Shown here piece by piece: positions 35,651-48,700 of a stretch of 64,000 nucleotides of DNA. The DNA comes from Brienomyrus brachyistius (lineage: Eukaryota; Chordata; Actinopteri; Osteoglossiformes; Mormyridae). The notes under the pieces were generated by a model. The model saw nothing but the letters and a program-made list of their open reading frames with translations, had not been told where the DNA came from and did not search any database. The position numbers were made by a program, and so were the translations under genes. The first letter of the stretch is position 1. Each line of letters begins with the position of its first letter. Location: assembly GCF_023856365.1 (NCBI RefSeq), contig NC_064540.1, forward strand, positions 27,892,474 through 27,956,473, in the 5' to 3' direction.

Positions 35651-38600
35651 TCAGCTTCGGCGTGACTTTGAATGCTGGATAAGCCACTGCAGTGTGATGT
35701 CTGCGAAGAGAGAGCAACATGAAGGGAATAAAATGATACAGATCTGTCGTCTTGAACATTCGCTGTAAATTATTAATGCTGCTTGATGCCATTATTGAAA
35801 GTAAACTTGAACAGAAGCATTTTACGGTCCAACATAACGGTTCCCGTCATTTGCTGCACTATTCAAAGTCGACCTCATACAAGACAATGTTCCATATAGA
35901 ACAAGGTACAATGTTGAAGAACAAGACAGTTTACCTCAGTACTAGCCTATGTAACGTTTGCTTGCTGTTCTTTTTCATAACCAGTGGAAATGCAGGACAG
36001 TACTTAAAAAGATACTTAGCGAGAACCAGCCCAGCAGCGGCTCCGATTCCGTATTGGTGACAACGAGGTATCAGTACACAGATTATCAAAAAAACAAAGA
36101 AACAAAAAAACACGCAGTTTCTCCAATGATTTACTCTTATCTGAAGTGTTACAATGGTGTGTATTTTAAGAAGTGATTTGCCTGTGCGCATGAGTTTAAG
36201 ATGGTGATCCTGACTCACTCACCTATGTTGTCCTTTTCCTTGCAGGAAATAGAATAGCAGCAAATCTCTCGATCCTGAATAGCTGACAGGTTCCTGCAGC
36301 GAAATGCCACAGCAGGATGCAAACGTTTAAAACTGTTTTCATTTGGCAAAGTCTGAAAGACTGCCAACAATTATTCCTAAACTGTAAACATCAGACATCA
36401 GTATGTGTCACAAATTGTTTAAGGAATTTCTGATGAGGAACTAACTAGTCATATCTAAGATAGAAAAGCTAAACTAGTTCAAACAAGCAAACAGAATCAT
36501 GGATGCCATAGAATCGGGTCTATGGGCCAGAGGAAGCCCCCAAAATGAGGCCTAGGGACCTATAGGGTATTCAAAAGATTTAAGGCAGTGATTCCCAATC
36601 CGTTCCTTGGGGACCTGAAGACAGGGAGCTCAGAGGGAGCAAAAACGTGGACCGACTGTGGATCCCCGAGAATCGGATTGGGAAACACTGATCTAGGACA
36701 TGGAGGGTCTGTCCTCTGGTGCTTCTCTTCAGCTTCCTCGAAGCAGTCACATGACCAAAGCATGAAATAACACAGCTACCAATTTGGCCTACAGGACAAT
36801 AAATCACTGAAACAGGTTTCACTACACAACAGAAAAGTGATAATTTGAAGTTATGAATGCCAAACAGCTGACACTGATAATTCAGTATTGCTTTAAAACA
36901 GGCTTCACAGAACACAGAGCATCAAGAAGAACTGGGAATCATAGTCTTGGAAGTTTTCCATGAGAATCACATTCCTAACATATTCTGACGCATGACTAAC
37001 TGCCTCCGTACGGAGTGCAGATAAATTCACAGGGAGCTCACTAGACATGGAAGCCCTCACATTTTTTCAATAAGCTGTTTCTCATCCAGCGGGTTGGGCA
37101 AATCTCTCTTGTTGCCGAGCACCAGAACCTGAAAAAAAAAAAAGGAAAGAGGAAAAGATGTATCATACTAGTAAGCAGCCTGAGAGCTCTGCCATTTTTC
37201 TATATGCGGTCTGCTTTGGGCCTGTCAGCAGCAGCGAGGAAGACTCCAACTTCTCCAGTGCACCCTGAGCCATCACAGCACTACTTATGCAGAAATAAAG
37301 CTGGCAACTTCCCAACATCCTCTCTGGCATACTACCAGAGTGTCACATGACCCATCACACCACCTCCATGTCTGTACTAAGTGCAACCACATTCTCCATT
37401 ACTTTCAGATCCAGGCTAAGCTTGAAGCCAGTTGTAATCTGATCAGGGCAGATTCCATCAGCTTTCTTAAAGGTCGAGAACATATGAAAGTGCAGCGTTT
37501 TGCTTTATCTTCAGCCGCTACAGGGTCTCTTCAAGGCTATTCAACAGTTCTGAGCATGATGTCAAGCAAAAACTATAGGATGCAGCCAATCACAAAAGTG
37601 GTAGAATGTCCACGATCATAGTCATAGAGCAGTATATCATATTTTTTGCAATTCATAATGACCAAGCTCTTCATTACAACCAAACCTGACAAGATTTGCA
37701 GGAAGACTCCTTCCTGATGAACCCTGCAGTGTGCCAAGTTCATGTCAAGTCTTATCTCCAGCTAGACAACTTACCGGAATTCCTTGAAGCTGAGGTTTGT
37801 CTAACAAGTTATGCAGCTCGTTCCTGGAAGCCTCTATTTTCTCATGGTCAGCAGCATCCACCATATACCTACAAGGATAAAAGCAAAAAGATCTGATTTG
37901 CATGTTAGAAAATAGCACTCCGCTCTGATTATTTACATACCTAATGTGTACAGAGATGCAAAGACAACCCACAAACAAGACAGGAACACAAATTCAAAGC
38001 TGTGTGCATCACCATAAACAGAAAACAGCTGTGCACTCTTTGCTAAGAATTTTAATTAGAGTAGAGGACGTGTATCTTGGAGTGTGAATTAGAGCACAAC
38101 TACAGCAGCTCTCACTTAAGACGATATGAACTTTGACTGGACACGACATTTAACCAGTCTGGCGATTCGAGGTGCAGAAGACACTAAGGTTTCACAATGG
38201 GACAGATTTGGTACAGCTAAGTAATGGCACAGGGTGTGTGGGGCATCTGGGATACACTGTGCAAGTACAGCATTGCCCCTGTGCACTACATGCAGTCATA
38301 ATAATAATACAACTGCAAATAGTAACTGGAAATACAAAAGTTTATATATACAGCATACAATAATTTAACTCGCAGAGTGATAAAATTGCTGCTTTTTTCA
38401 GTCAAACTACTGGAGCTGTAACGAATACAGAGGGCAGCAAATTTGAATACACATCACGGTACTTGTAAGCGAATATGACTATTTTATTCATGAACACGAA
38501 TGCAAGGTTGTGTTCAACAAAAATAACCTCACAAACTGAATAAACGTTTAAAAAAAAAAAGTAAGTTATGGCAACCTGACATGACAAAAATTGTCATAAG

Positions 38601-41600
38601 AAATAACAAATCATAAAATTTCTTAGAAACTAAGATTTTTTTTTCAGATATTTACATCATTTGATGATTTTCAAATGACTGACAAAAACGTATTATGCAC
38701 TTCAAACCCTTTTTGAGCACCAAAATATCATTATATTACCCTCAAATGTATGATTAAATCAAACTATTTCTATTTGAAATACTTGGAACATTTTCTTTTA
38801 ATACTTTTATTAATCCTTAAGCACAGCCATGCCAAACTAACTGACAAAGAATTATCATTAATGTCATAGAAATACAAACTCTTAAAAATGGTAGAAAATA
38901 AACTAAAAGGCAGCTGCAAATGTTCAGTAACTTTGCATAAAGTATAACTATCTTGTTAACACTGACTAGGAAGAACCTTTACCATTCATTTGGACAACAC
39001 TTGTAATATGAGGTTTGTTCCTTCGAGAACCCTATATCCCTCTCATCATTTTAATACACACGGCAATACTCGAGTGAGGACTTGTCATCCACCAGTACCG
39101 TACGCATTTAATTAGATCTACACAGCAAATGAAATTGCAAGTTGTACTTTTACACATCGGTTATCAAAAAAAAGTGCATGTTCTTTGTGTATTTTGTTTG
39201 ACTTGAGCACTTTTATGTATATCGGGGCTTATCGGCTTTAAACGTACGACTTACAACGATTGTACACAAGTCATTCGTTTTCGCGACCTGTGAATGCTTA
39301 CGTTACCTCATGTCATGGCCGCATATTTCATATTCATATTTCATATTGCACTCACGTAACTGTTAGCACTGCCTATAGTCTTCCCTACTTTGAATAATTG
39401 CACATTTTATTTACCCTAACCCTCCTGGGATGTGCTGCCTGGAGACCTCAATCGATCAAGATATTCAGCACACCCTGCTGTGACGTCGCCACTCCCATGT
39501 GACGTTGCCACTACCAATGGCGTGCCTGCATCCAGCTCACCATTCTGCCTGTGTCATCTTCCATGTATGACCTGCTGCCTTACTTCTGGTTGACTGGCGA
39601 TTTGAAGGAGAGTCGGCACTGGCTTGTCATCTCCCCCCTGGACAGTATGACTCGGCACTTAGCCATCTCTCCTATTTGACTCTCCCTGCTGGCCCCTGGA
39701 GGTCGGGCTCCCCCTTTGAGTCTGGTCCCTCCAATGGTTTCTTCCTTCTTGGGAGTTTTTTCTTGCCACTGTCACCTATGGCTTACTCACTGGGGGCTTT
39801 GGGTGGGGATGCTGTAATGCGCTTTGAGACAATGTAATGTTGTGATAATGCGCTATACAAAAACAAAATTAGTTGTTTGTGTTTTCTGATGTAAGGCGCT
39901 TTCGGAAAACATTACGGCATGCACATAAATAAATATAAAAATGAGACTGTAAAATGAGTATCTGACAACAGGAAAGACACTGTATTTAAAACATCGCAAT
40001 CTCATTTTTATATTTATTTTTGTGCATGTCGTGATGTTTGTCTTAAAGCGCCTTACATCAGAAAACATGTGACTGCTGTAAACATTACAAAAGACCGTCG
40101 ATTGAATTTTTGTTTTTTGTTCTTTCGCTAAACAGACAAGAATGAGTTGTGATCTTACAAATATTCACCATGCGAATAATGAATATGTATTCCACTACCA
40201 GCAATATTCGGTGCACCGAATATTCAAGTGTATCGTAACGGCTCTACAAATTACAGTAATAGTTCTTTTTTTATTATAATATATGTGAACTGTCATACTT
40301 GTATGCTCAGTCACAGTATGAACTACTGATGAAACAGGTAATTCTGGGATAAGGTCGCTACATTGCTTTTCGTCCAATAACAAAATGTCAACCCCAAATT
40401 ACATGAAAAGTGCACTGATGGACCGTCTGGTTTAGCTGAAGATAAGAAAAGCAAAACAAAAAATGTGGAGCTGAAAAACAAAGAGAAAAGCTGTCTACAT
40501 TGTTTATTAGATTCCAAAACTGGAGAAATATTATTCTTCGTCATTCAACAACTGTAACAGGTGAAAATGCGGCTGAGTGGATTGGTTCTGCTCTCAGTAG
40601 AGAACTCAAAAGCTAGACAGCTGGACTTAAAGACAGTGCTCAGTAATTTTACTGAGTGCAAAACCCAGAGGATGCATCTGACAATGAGTAAGTATTATTT
40701 CTATCGTTATTGCATAGACTTTGGGGAAATTTCTGTCTTCAGTGTTACTTCGAAATCTGTCTGTGGCGTAACAGTATTTAACTGGCCAGACAATTCTTCA
40801 CTTGCTGCTGAGCTCTTGAGGTGGTTACTTAATGTGGATTATGTACGTGTGTATGTGTCCATATTCATACAGATGCGCTATAGCCTTGTCAATGGTGCTG
40901 AATGCATTGACTGCTGCTGTTGACTCCTTTTAAAATGAATTTTACTTTGCCATGAGTGTGTGTATGCATGTACTGTAGAGAAAGGGACTAAGACACACAT
41001 TAGCCCTGGGCCCCACAACCAACTTGCTAAACCCCTGCGGATAATCTTCGGTCATCTAGCTGTAATCATCCTTACATCTGAAGCATTGTGTGCAAATGAA
41101 CTTGAACAGGCAGCTGCAAACATAGAAAAATCCCTTCGTAGCACACGTAGATCTTGTACGTCCACTTAAGAAGATAAAGCATAGAGATAAGAAACCTGCC
41201 CCCTGGTACTCTGGTCATACACGTGAACTCAAACAGGCATCAACGGAAGCTAGAGCGCAAATGGAGCTCAACTAAACTAGAAGTTTTCAAATCTGCCTGG
41301 AAAGAGAGCCTCTCTAAAGACAGACAAGCACTAGTGACTGCTAGGTCTGTGCATCTCTCCTGATGAATAGACATGAACAAAACCAATCCTAAATTCCTAT
41401 TTGAATCTGTGTCTATGTTAACACAGAATTCTTCATTAAACTCGCAAGTCCCGCAAGCTCTTAAGAGTGATGACTTTATTACATTTTTTAATGGTAAAAT
41501 AACTAAGATTAGACAGACCATCCAGTGCACGTCCTTAGCTACTTACGACTGCCAGCCTCCTGCTAGTCTTATGCCTACCAATGATGAGACCTTTGAATCT

Positions 41601-44600
41601 TTCATTCCTATAAAATACTCAGAACTTTTGAGGTTAGTTTCCTCCTGTAAATCCTCTACTAGCCTCATAGACCCAATTACTACAAAATTCAAGTAAATTG
41701 TACCGCAGATTAGCACTACCCAATTAAATGTGTTAAACTCATCTCTTAGGCTTGGATATGTTCCAAAACCTTTTAAAATGGCTGTTATTAGACCCGTCCT
41801 AAAGAAACCAAAACTTGAACCTAGTGTTTTAGGAAATTATAGATCTCAAATCTTCCAATCATTTCAAAGATCGTGGAAAAGGTTGTAGTTCGTCATTTGT
41901 CTTCCTTCCTACAGAAAAATAATACTAATGAATTATATCAGTCTGGCTTGAGACCAAACCATAGCACAGAAACCGCTCTAGTCAAAGTAATGAATGATTT
42001 GCTTATGGCTTCTGACCGTGGCTGTGCATATTTCTGTTGGTATTACTAGATTTAACTGCAGCATTCGATACTGTGGACCATAATATCCTCTTGGACCGGT
42101 TAGAAGGTGTAGTTGGCATTACAGGGACAGCACTTTCTTGGTTCTGCTCATATTTAACTGATAGCTATCAGTATGCCCATGTGAACAATGAATCTTCCAA
42201 GGCCACCAAAGTCAAATATGGTGTCCCACAGGGATCAGTACTGGGTCCACTACAGTTTACCTTATACATGCTACCTCTTGTTAACATTATTAGACAACAT
42301 GGTATTGGGTTTCATTGTCATGCAGATGATACACAGTTATACACTGTTAACCCTGATGATGCATCACTGCTCTCTTGGTTAAAATACTGTCTATTAGATA
42401 TCCGGTGCTGGATGGAAAAAAAATTCCTTATGTTAAACACAGAAAAAATTGAAGTACTGGTAATTGGTCCCAAGATTGCATGAAATAAGTTTCACAACCG
42501 CAACAGTGGTGGCCTTCCTACACAACCTAACACAGTGGTTAGAAATCTTGGTCTTCTGGTTGATTCAGATTTGATGCTCACATAAGACGTATTACTATAA
42601 CTGCGTTTTATCATCTATGGAACATTGCCAAGCTTCAGAAGATGCTCTCCCTTCATCATGCAGAAACATTAATACATGCCTTTATAACTTCTAGACTGGA
42701 CTACTGTAATGCCCTCCTATCTGGTTGCCCGTCTAGATCCTTACATAAAATTCAGCTGGAACAGAATGCAGCAGCCAGAGTTCTCACAAACACTAAAAAC
42801 TTTGATCACATTATACTGGTCTTATCCTACCTTCACTGGCTGCCAGTTAAGTCTCGGATTAACTATAAAATACTGCTATTAACCTATAATGCACTGAATG
42901 GCTTTGAACAAGAATACCTTAGTGATCTGCTGACCTCATACAACCCTCCACACTTGCTTCGTTCAAGGCGCAGGATATCTGTTAGTACCTAGGGTAGAAA
43001 GAGCTACGGCAGGCTGCAGAGCCTTGTCTTATAGAGCTCCTCAGCTGTGGAATGGTCTTCCTCCCGATGTGCGGGTTTCAGGCTCACTCTCAATATTCAA
43101 CTCTAGACTAAAACACACTTGTTTAATCTAGTCTTATAGGGACTCTAGTCCTAGTGTTAGCTAATTGTTCACTCCCAGTTAGACCTATAGCGTGAGGTGT
43201 AGAGATGGGTGGGGATCGGTGCCATTGGCTTTGGATAAACTGAACTGTCAGTGCGTCACTCTACCTTCACAATCCCTTGTGGAATTGGAGTGCTGACTCC
43301 CCATGCCTGTATTCCCACTTGCCTCTCCCTCCTACTTTTGCTGCCATAGCAATATCTGCCGGAGCTTGCACATTGTACTTCATATTGCACTCACCTAACT
43401 GTTAGCACTGCCTATAGTCTCCCCTACTTTGAATAATTGCACATTTTATTTCCCCTAACCCTCCTGGGGGTGCTGCCTGGAGACCTCAATCTAGCAAGAT
43501 ATTCAGCACACCCTGCTACATGTGACGTCGCCTCTACCAATGACGTCCCTGCATCTGTTGCTGTTCTGCCTGTGTCATCCTCCATGTATGCCGGGCTGCC
43601 ATACTACTGCCTGCCTGGCGATTGGAAGTAGAGTCGGCACTGACTTGTCATCACTTCCCTGCTCCCCGGTTGCAACTCAAATCTTATGATTTGGACATTA
43701 TCGGCACTTAGCCATCTCTCCTGTTTGACTTTCCCTGCCGGCCCCTGGAGAATGGGCTCCCCCTTTTGAGTCGGGTCCCTCCCAAAGTTTCTTCCTTCTT
43801 AGTAGTTTTTCCTTGCCACTGTCTTACTCACAGGCTTACTCACTGGGCGTTTTGGGTGGGGATGCTGTAAAGCAGGGGTCTCCAACTGCGGTCCTGGATG
43901 GCTACCGTCTCGTAGGTTTTCTATCCTACCTGGCTTCTGATGAGCCACACCTGTTCTTGATATTTACCTGAGAACAGGTGTGACTCATCGGAAGCCAAGT
44001 GGGACAGAAAACCTACTGGACGGTAGCCCTCAAGGCCCGAAGTTGGAGACCCCTGCTGTAAAGCGCTTTAAGACAATGTATTGTTGTGATAACTATACAA
44101 AAATAAATTTGTTGTTGTTTGTTGTTGTAATCCGCTCCTTGTCCCTCACACCAGGCTTCTCACTATGGGTGGCAGGTCATTCAATGCCATTGCCACCAAA
44201 CTCTGGAACTGTCTTCCTCAGTCTCCCAATGACTGTTCTTTCCACTTTTAAACCTGACTTTCCTGTTTAATGAACATTTCTCACACTTACGCTTTTTTCC
44301 CTTCTCCTTGTAAAGCAACATTGGTGTTATATAAATTTTGCATTATTATACTAAATTATTATATGCAAGTCATTTATTTCTTTAAAACCTCAACACAGCC
44401 TCTGACTCTTGGTCTCTCGGCCATAACCATGCTCTTTGTACTCACACGATAGCATTGACCCCTCTGCAGTACCGCTCCCACATGCTCCTGAAGCGAGGCT
44501 GTCCTCCGATATCCCAGATCTGTGTGGAAAAACACGGCTTTCAACAGGAATCGGATGCAAGCCATTTCCCAACACTGCACCCGCATGCCGTCAAACCTAA

Positions 44601-45731
44601 TCATTTGTCATGAATAAAAATAATAAATGGCCATTTGGCAGCAAGCTTACGGAGAATTGGTTTTACCACTAGGTGGCGATCAATCAATGCGATAACACTA
44701 CCAAAGGTGCTAGCCAATACTCAGCCAGTCAACTGCAAAAACAGATTTCAGTCAAATGTTCAAAAACAACAGACAATAAGCAGTCGGACAAGCTACTCGG
44801 CTCGGCTTAGTGCCGGCACACACCTTGGAGGACGTGTGAACAAAACCAACAAAATACCTTTATGGTGACGTTGCCCTTGGTGACCTTACGCATGTTGAAG
44901 CCGACTGTGGGAATCATGTCTTCATTGAACTGGCCAGACTGAAATACAAAGGAGGTAAAACCAGTCAGAGTTCCTGTCAAAATAATGCAGAGGGAAAAAA
45001 AAACAGACTTTGTTGCCTGTTGGAAATTAAACTTCAGGAGAACTTCTATATAGCTTTGTAACAGCTACACACATTCAGGTTCACGCTCACACTGTGGGAA
45101 CTCATTTCCATTTCTGCAATTTCACAGTCAGATTACATTTATTCACATGCTGTAGTAAGCCGTACCTTTCACTAAATCACCTGAAAGATGCTATGCAGTT
45201 ATACTCACTGCCACTAACAACTATATGTATGGATACACAAAGTAAAAAGATTATGGTGATTCTTTAATTTAGTGTCCATTTTCGTTTCAGTTTACGATAA
45301 CATTGGTCCCAACAAGCCCAATGTGTACGACACACACTGGCACCGTCAATCCATTTAGAATAAGCCCAGATTTTAGCCTAAACATCTCCTCAAACACCTA
45401 TTTAATGAAGATTTTAGGGTAGCAAGCAGAGAACTTTATGGTTTTAATAATGAGTGTATTTTGCAGCTAATAGGACAAAAGCTCTCCATATGAATGGTAA
45501 TTTAAAAAGCAGACAACTTACTGTGGTTTTGCTTATTCTGGTAGTATTCTGGCCTGTGCGGTTTCAATTCAGGCACTCGTGCATAGAACTGCTGCCTGTG
45601 TAGCATACCATCGAACTTTGCACAATGTAAAACCTTTTTGTTTTGTGATAATTTGAACTACTCCCATAATTACATTGTGATAAAGTAAAACATTTGTTAT
45701 AATGTCGTAATGGTAATTTAATAAAAAAAAA

Positions 45732-45787
<56 letters not shown>

Positions 45788-48700
45788 AGATGTGTCAATT
45801 TAAAATATTGATGAGGACGAATTTTCACCTTGGATGTCATGGCTAAGTTGACTACTTGCGGCAGCCCCACACTCGTCACATATTACAACACAGGGCTACA
45901 GTCTTTGTGAGATGTATTACACTGGGGATGGGCCAAGTAACGGAAAGTAACAGACAAAAAAAAAAAGGATGTTGACTCTGAAGTAACTGAAAGACAAAGG
46001 TTATATTATGCTAAACACCAGTTATAGGTATTATCTGATAAACTAAAGTAGAGATAATTAGCACACCATTAGAACTACAGGTTCACTAATACCAAAAACT
46101 GCTAAATTATTTAATTTGTCAAAGGGAGCTAGCTCAAAAATCATGACAGCAAATGTCAATGACAAACTGCACAGGCAAAGAGTGTAAACACTTAGTGGGG
46201 TAGATAACATACTGCCTCAAAGTCAGGATAACCCAGTAATGACAATGTCTCAACAAAAACCGTAACTGGTGAACTGGACAAAGTTGGTGGCAATGACGAG
46301 GCTGCCATTAGGAAACTTGAGAATCTGTCTTACTTGCATCTCAGTGGTTTTAGGTTTGGAGAAAACCGAACGAATGATTTAACAAAGGCAATTTCCCACA
46401 CTCCAAGACAATAATAGAACAGAATAGCGTAAAGTACTTTATTCATCCTCCTGGGGAAACTGGGTCACAGTTTCACATATTCCAACTTCATATAGAGCAG
46501 TTAAATTCAAAGTATCTTCATTGTCATCTTCAGCTGTATGATCCATAGGTCATAGCAAACTTCTGTTGTTCTGACGACTTGCTGGGGGGACTGGTAATCT
46601 GATGAGTAGCAGGATCTGATCCAGGCTATGGTGCAGTCTGTGAGGATGCACTAAGTGGTGTCACTGGAGAAGTTGAAAGGGATGGGAAGTGGGATTCTTA
46701 CTCATCTCAAGCGCTGCACAAAGTGAGTTTTCTGCTAAGCCTTCTTGATACATGGTGGTCCCAGAAATGTGTTTAATGCTTATTGAAAACAATGGAAGAT
46801 ATTTATACTGAACAAAAATATAAACGCAACACTCTTGTTTCTGCTCCCATTTTTCATGAGATGGACTTAAAGACCTACAATTCATTCCAGATACACAATA
46901 TTACCATTTCTCTCAAACATTTCTCACAAATCAGTCTAAATGTGTGATAGTGAGCACTTCTGCTTTGCTGAGATAATCCATCCCACCTCACAGGTGTGCC
47001 ACATCAAGATGCTGATCTGACATCATGGGTAGTGCACAGGTGTACCTTATACTGCCCACAATAAAAGGCCACCCTGGAATGTGCAGTTTTTTGCTTTATT
47101 GGGGGTCTGGGGACTCAGAACCGGTCAGTATCTGGTGTGACCACCATTTGCCTCATGCAATGCAACACATCTTCTTCGCATAGAGTTTATCAGATTGTCA
47201 ATTGTGGCCTGTGGAATGTTGGTCCACTCCTCTTCAATGGCTGTGCGAAGTTGTTGGATATTAGTGGGAACTGGTACACGCTGTCGTATACGCCGGTCAA
47301 GCACATCCCAAACATGCTCAACGGGTGACATGTCTGGTGAGTATGCTGGCCATGCAAGAACTGGGACATTTTCAGCTTCCAAGAACTGTGTACAGATCCT
47401 TGCAACATGGGGCCGTGCATTATCTGTCTGAGTGGCTGGTCTCAGACGATCTTGGAGGTGAACCTGCTGGATGTGGAGGTCCTGGGCTGGTGTGGTTACA
47501 CGTGGTCTGCGGTTGTGAGGCCGGTTGGATGTACTGCCATATTCTCTGAAACGCCTTTGGAGACGGCTTATGGTTGAGAAATGAACATTCAATGCACGAG
47601 CAACAGATCTGGTTGACATTCCTGCTGTCAGCATGCCAATTGCACGCTCCCTCAATGCTTGTGGCATCTGTGGCATTTTGCTGTGAGACAAAACTGCACA
47701 TTCCAGGGTGGCCTTTTATTGTGGGCAGTATAAGGTACACCTGTGCACTACCCATGATGTCAGATCAGCATCTTGATGTGGCACACCTGTGAGGTGGGAT
47801 GGATTATCTCAGCAAAGCAGAAGTGCTCACTATCACACATTTAGACTGATTTGTGAGAAATGTTTGAGAGAAATGGTAATATTGTGTATCTGGAATGAAT
47901 TGTAGATCTTTAAGTCCATCTCATGAAAAATGGGAGCAAAAACAAAAGTGTTGCGTTTATATTTTTGTTCAGTGTATGTAAATTATCCATGAAATACTAG
48001 ATAATTGTTTGTCCTACAATAACAAGTTTAAGTCACATTAATTTTTGCAAACAAGAACTGATGTGATTCATGATGATGTAATCTCTGAATTATTGTAGGA
48101 TATATCATGAAATACAACAAAATTCAATTAATGATCAAGTCACTATGACTTCATTTGATTTGTTCACATTTAGTTCACCATGAATTAAGGGTATAAAATC
48201 AGTTTCTTCATATGTTAATTAATATGCAACAGGTTAACTAAAAGAATTGGCAAATACTGTAGTCTAATTCCATGATGTTCTTTTAATCAAGGTATTACAA
48301 AGGTGGTGCATTTGGTGGGAAATCATAAAATTCTTATTTGGTTTTGTATGCGATAGGTTTTACATTCATCAGAAGCCATCTGAAGGAGCAAAGCATAGTG
48401 TTTCCAAGTGACACATCTCATTCTTCAGAGGAGGACGACATTTTCACCATCAAGTAGGGCAAGGCTCAATAAAACTCCAAGTAGCTGGGGTCCTACCTGG
48501 TCTGTCCAACAGAAACCATAGACGTCTTGAAATCTTTCCCCATTGTTTGCAATATGTCCCTAAAACTCAACACACCCCTGTCTGCCTCAGCTGCCTGCGG
48601 GAGGCTTTTTAGCACTGCAGGACTCATTTTCAGACCCAAAAGGGTACGTCTTGGTTCTAGGAACTTTGAGAACCAGCTTCTGTTGAGGCTTAATAAAAGA

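Larger units (their letters stand above)
37869..44445 (-). other. arl8b intron 3 with L2 copies and foldback elements
   Basis: This lies between the exons 44519-44446 and 37868-37775. It contains an L2 3' fragment (39325-39880), a palindromic element directly abutting it (39881-40066), and a longer L2 (40960-44128) carrying a hAT MITE. The stretch 37.9-39.3 kb is AT-rich with no recognised feature. Confidence 0.7.

Noticed and set aside
40561..40923. 120-residue frame near the L2 copy in arl8b intron 3
   Set aside because: It contains an apparent gtaagt but no acceptor-bounded exon or known protein; probably decayed repeat sequence.
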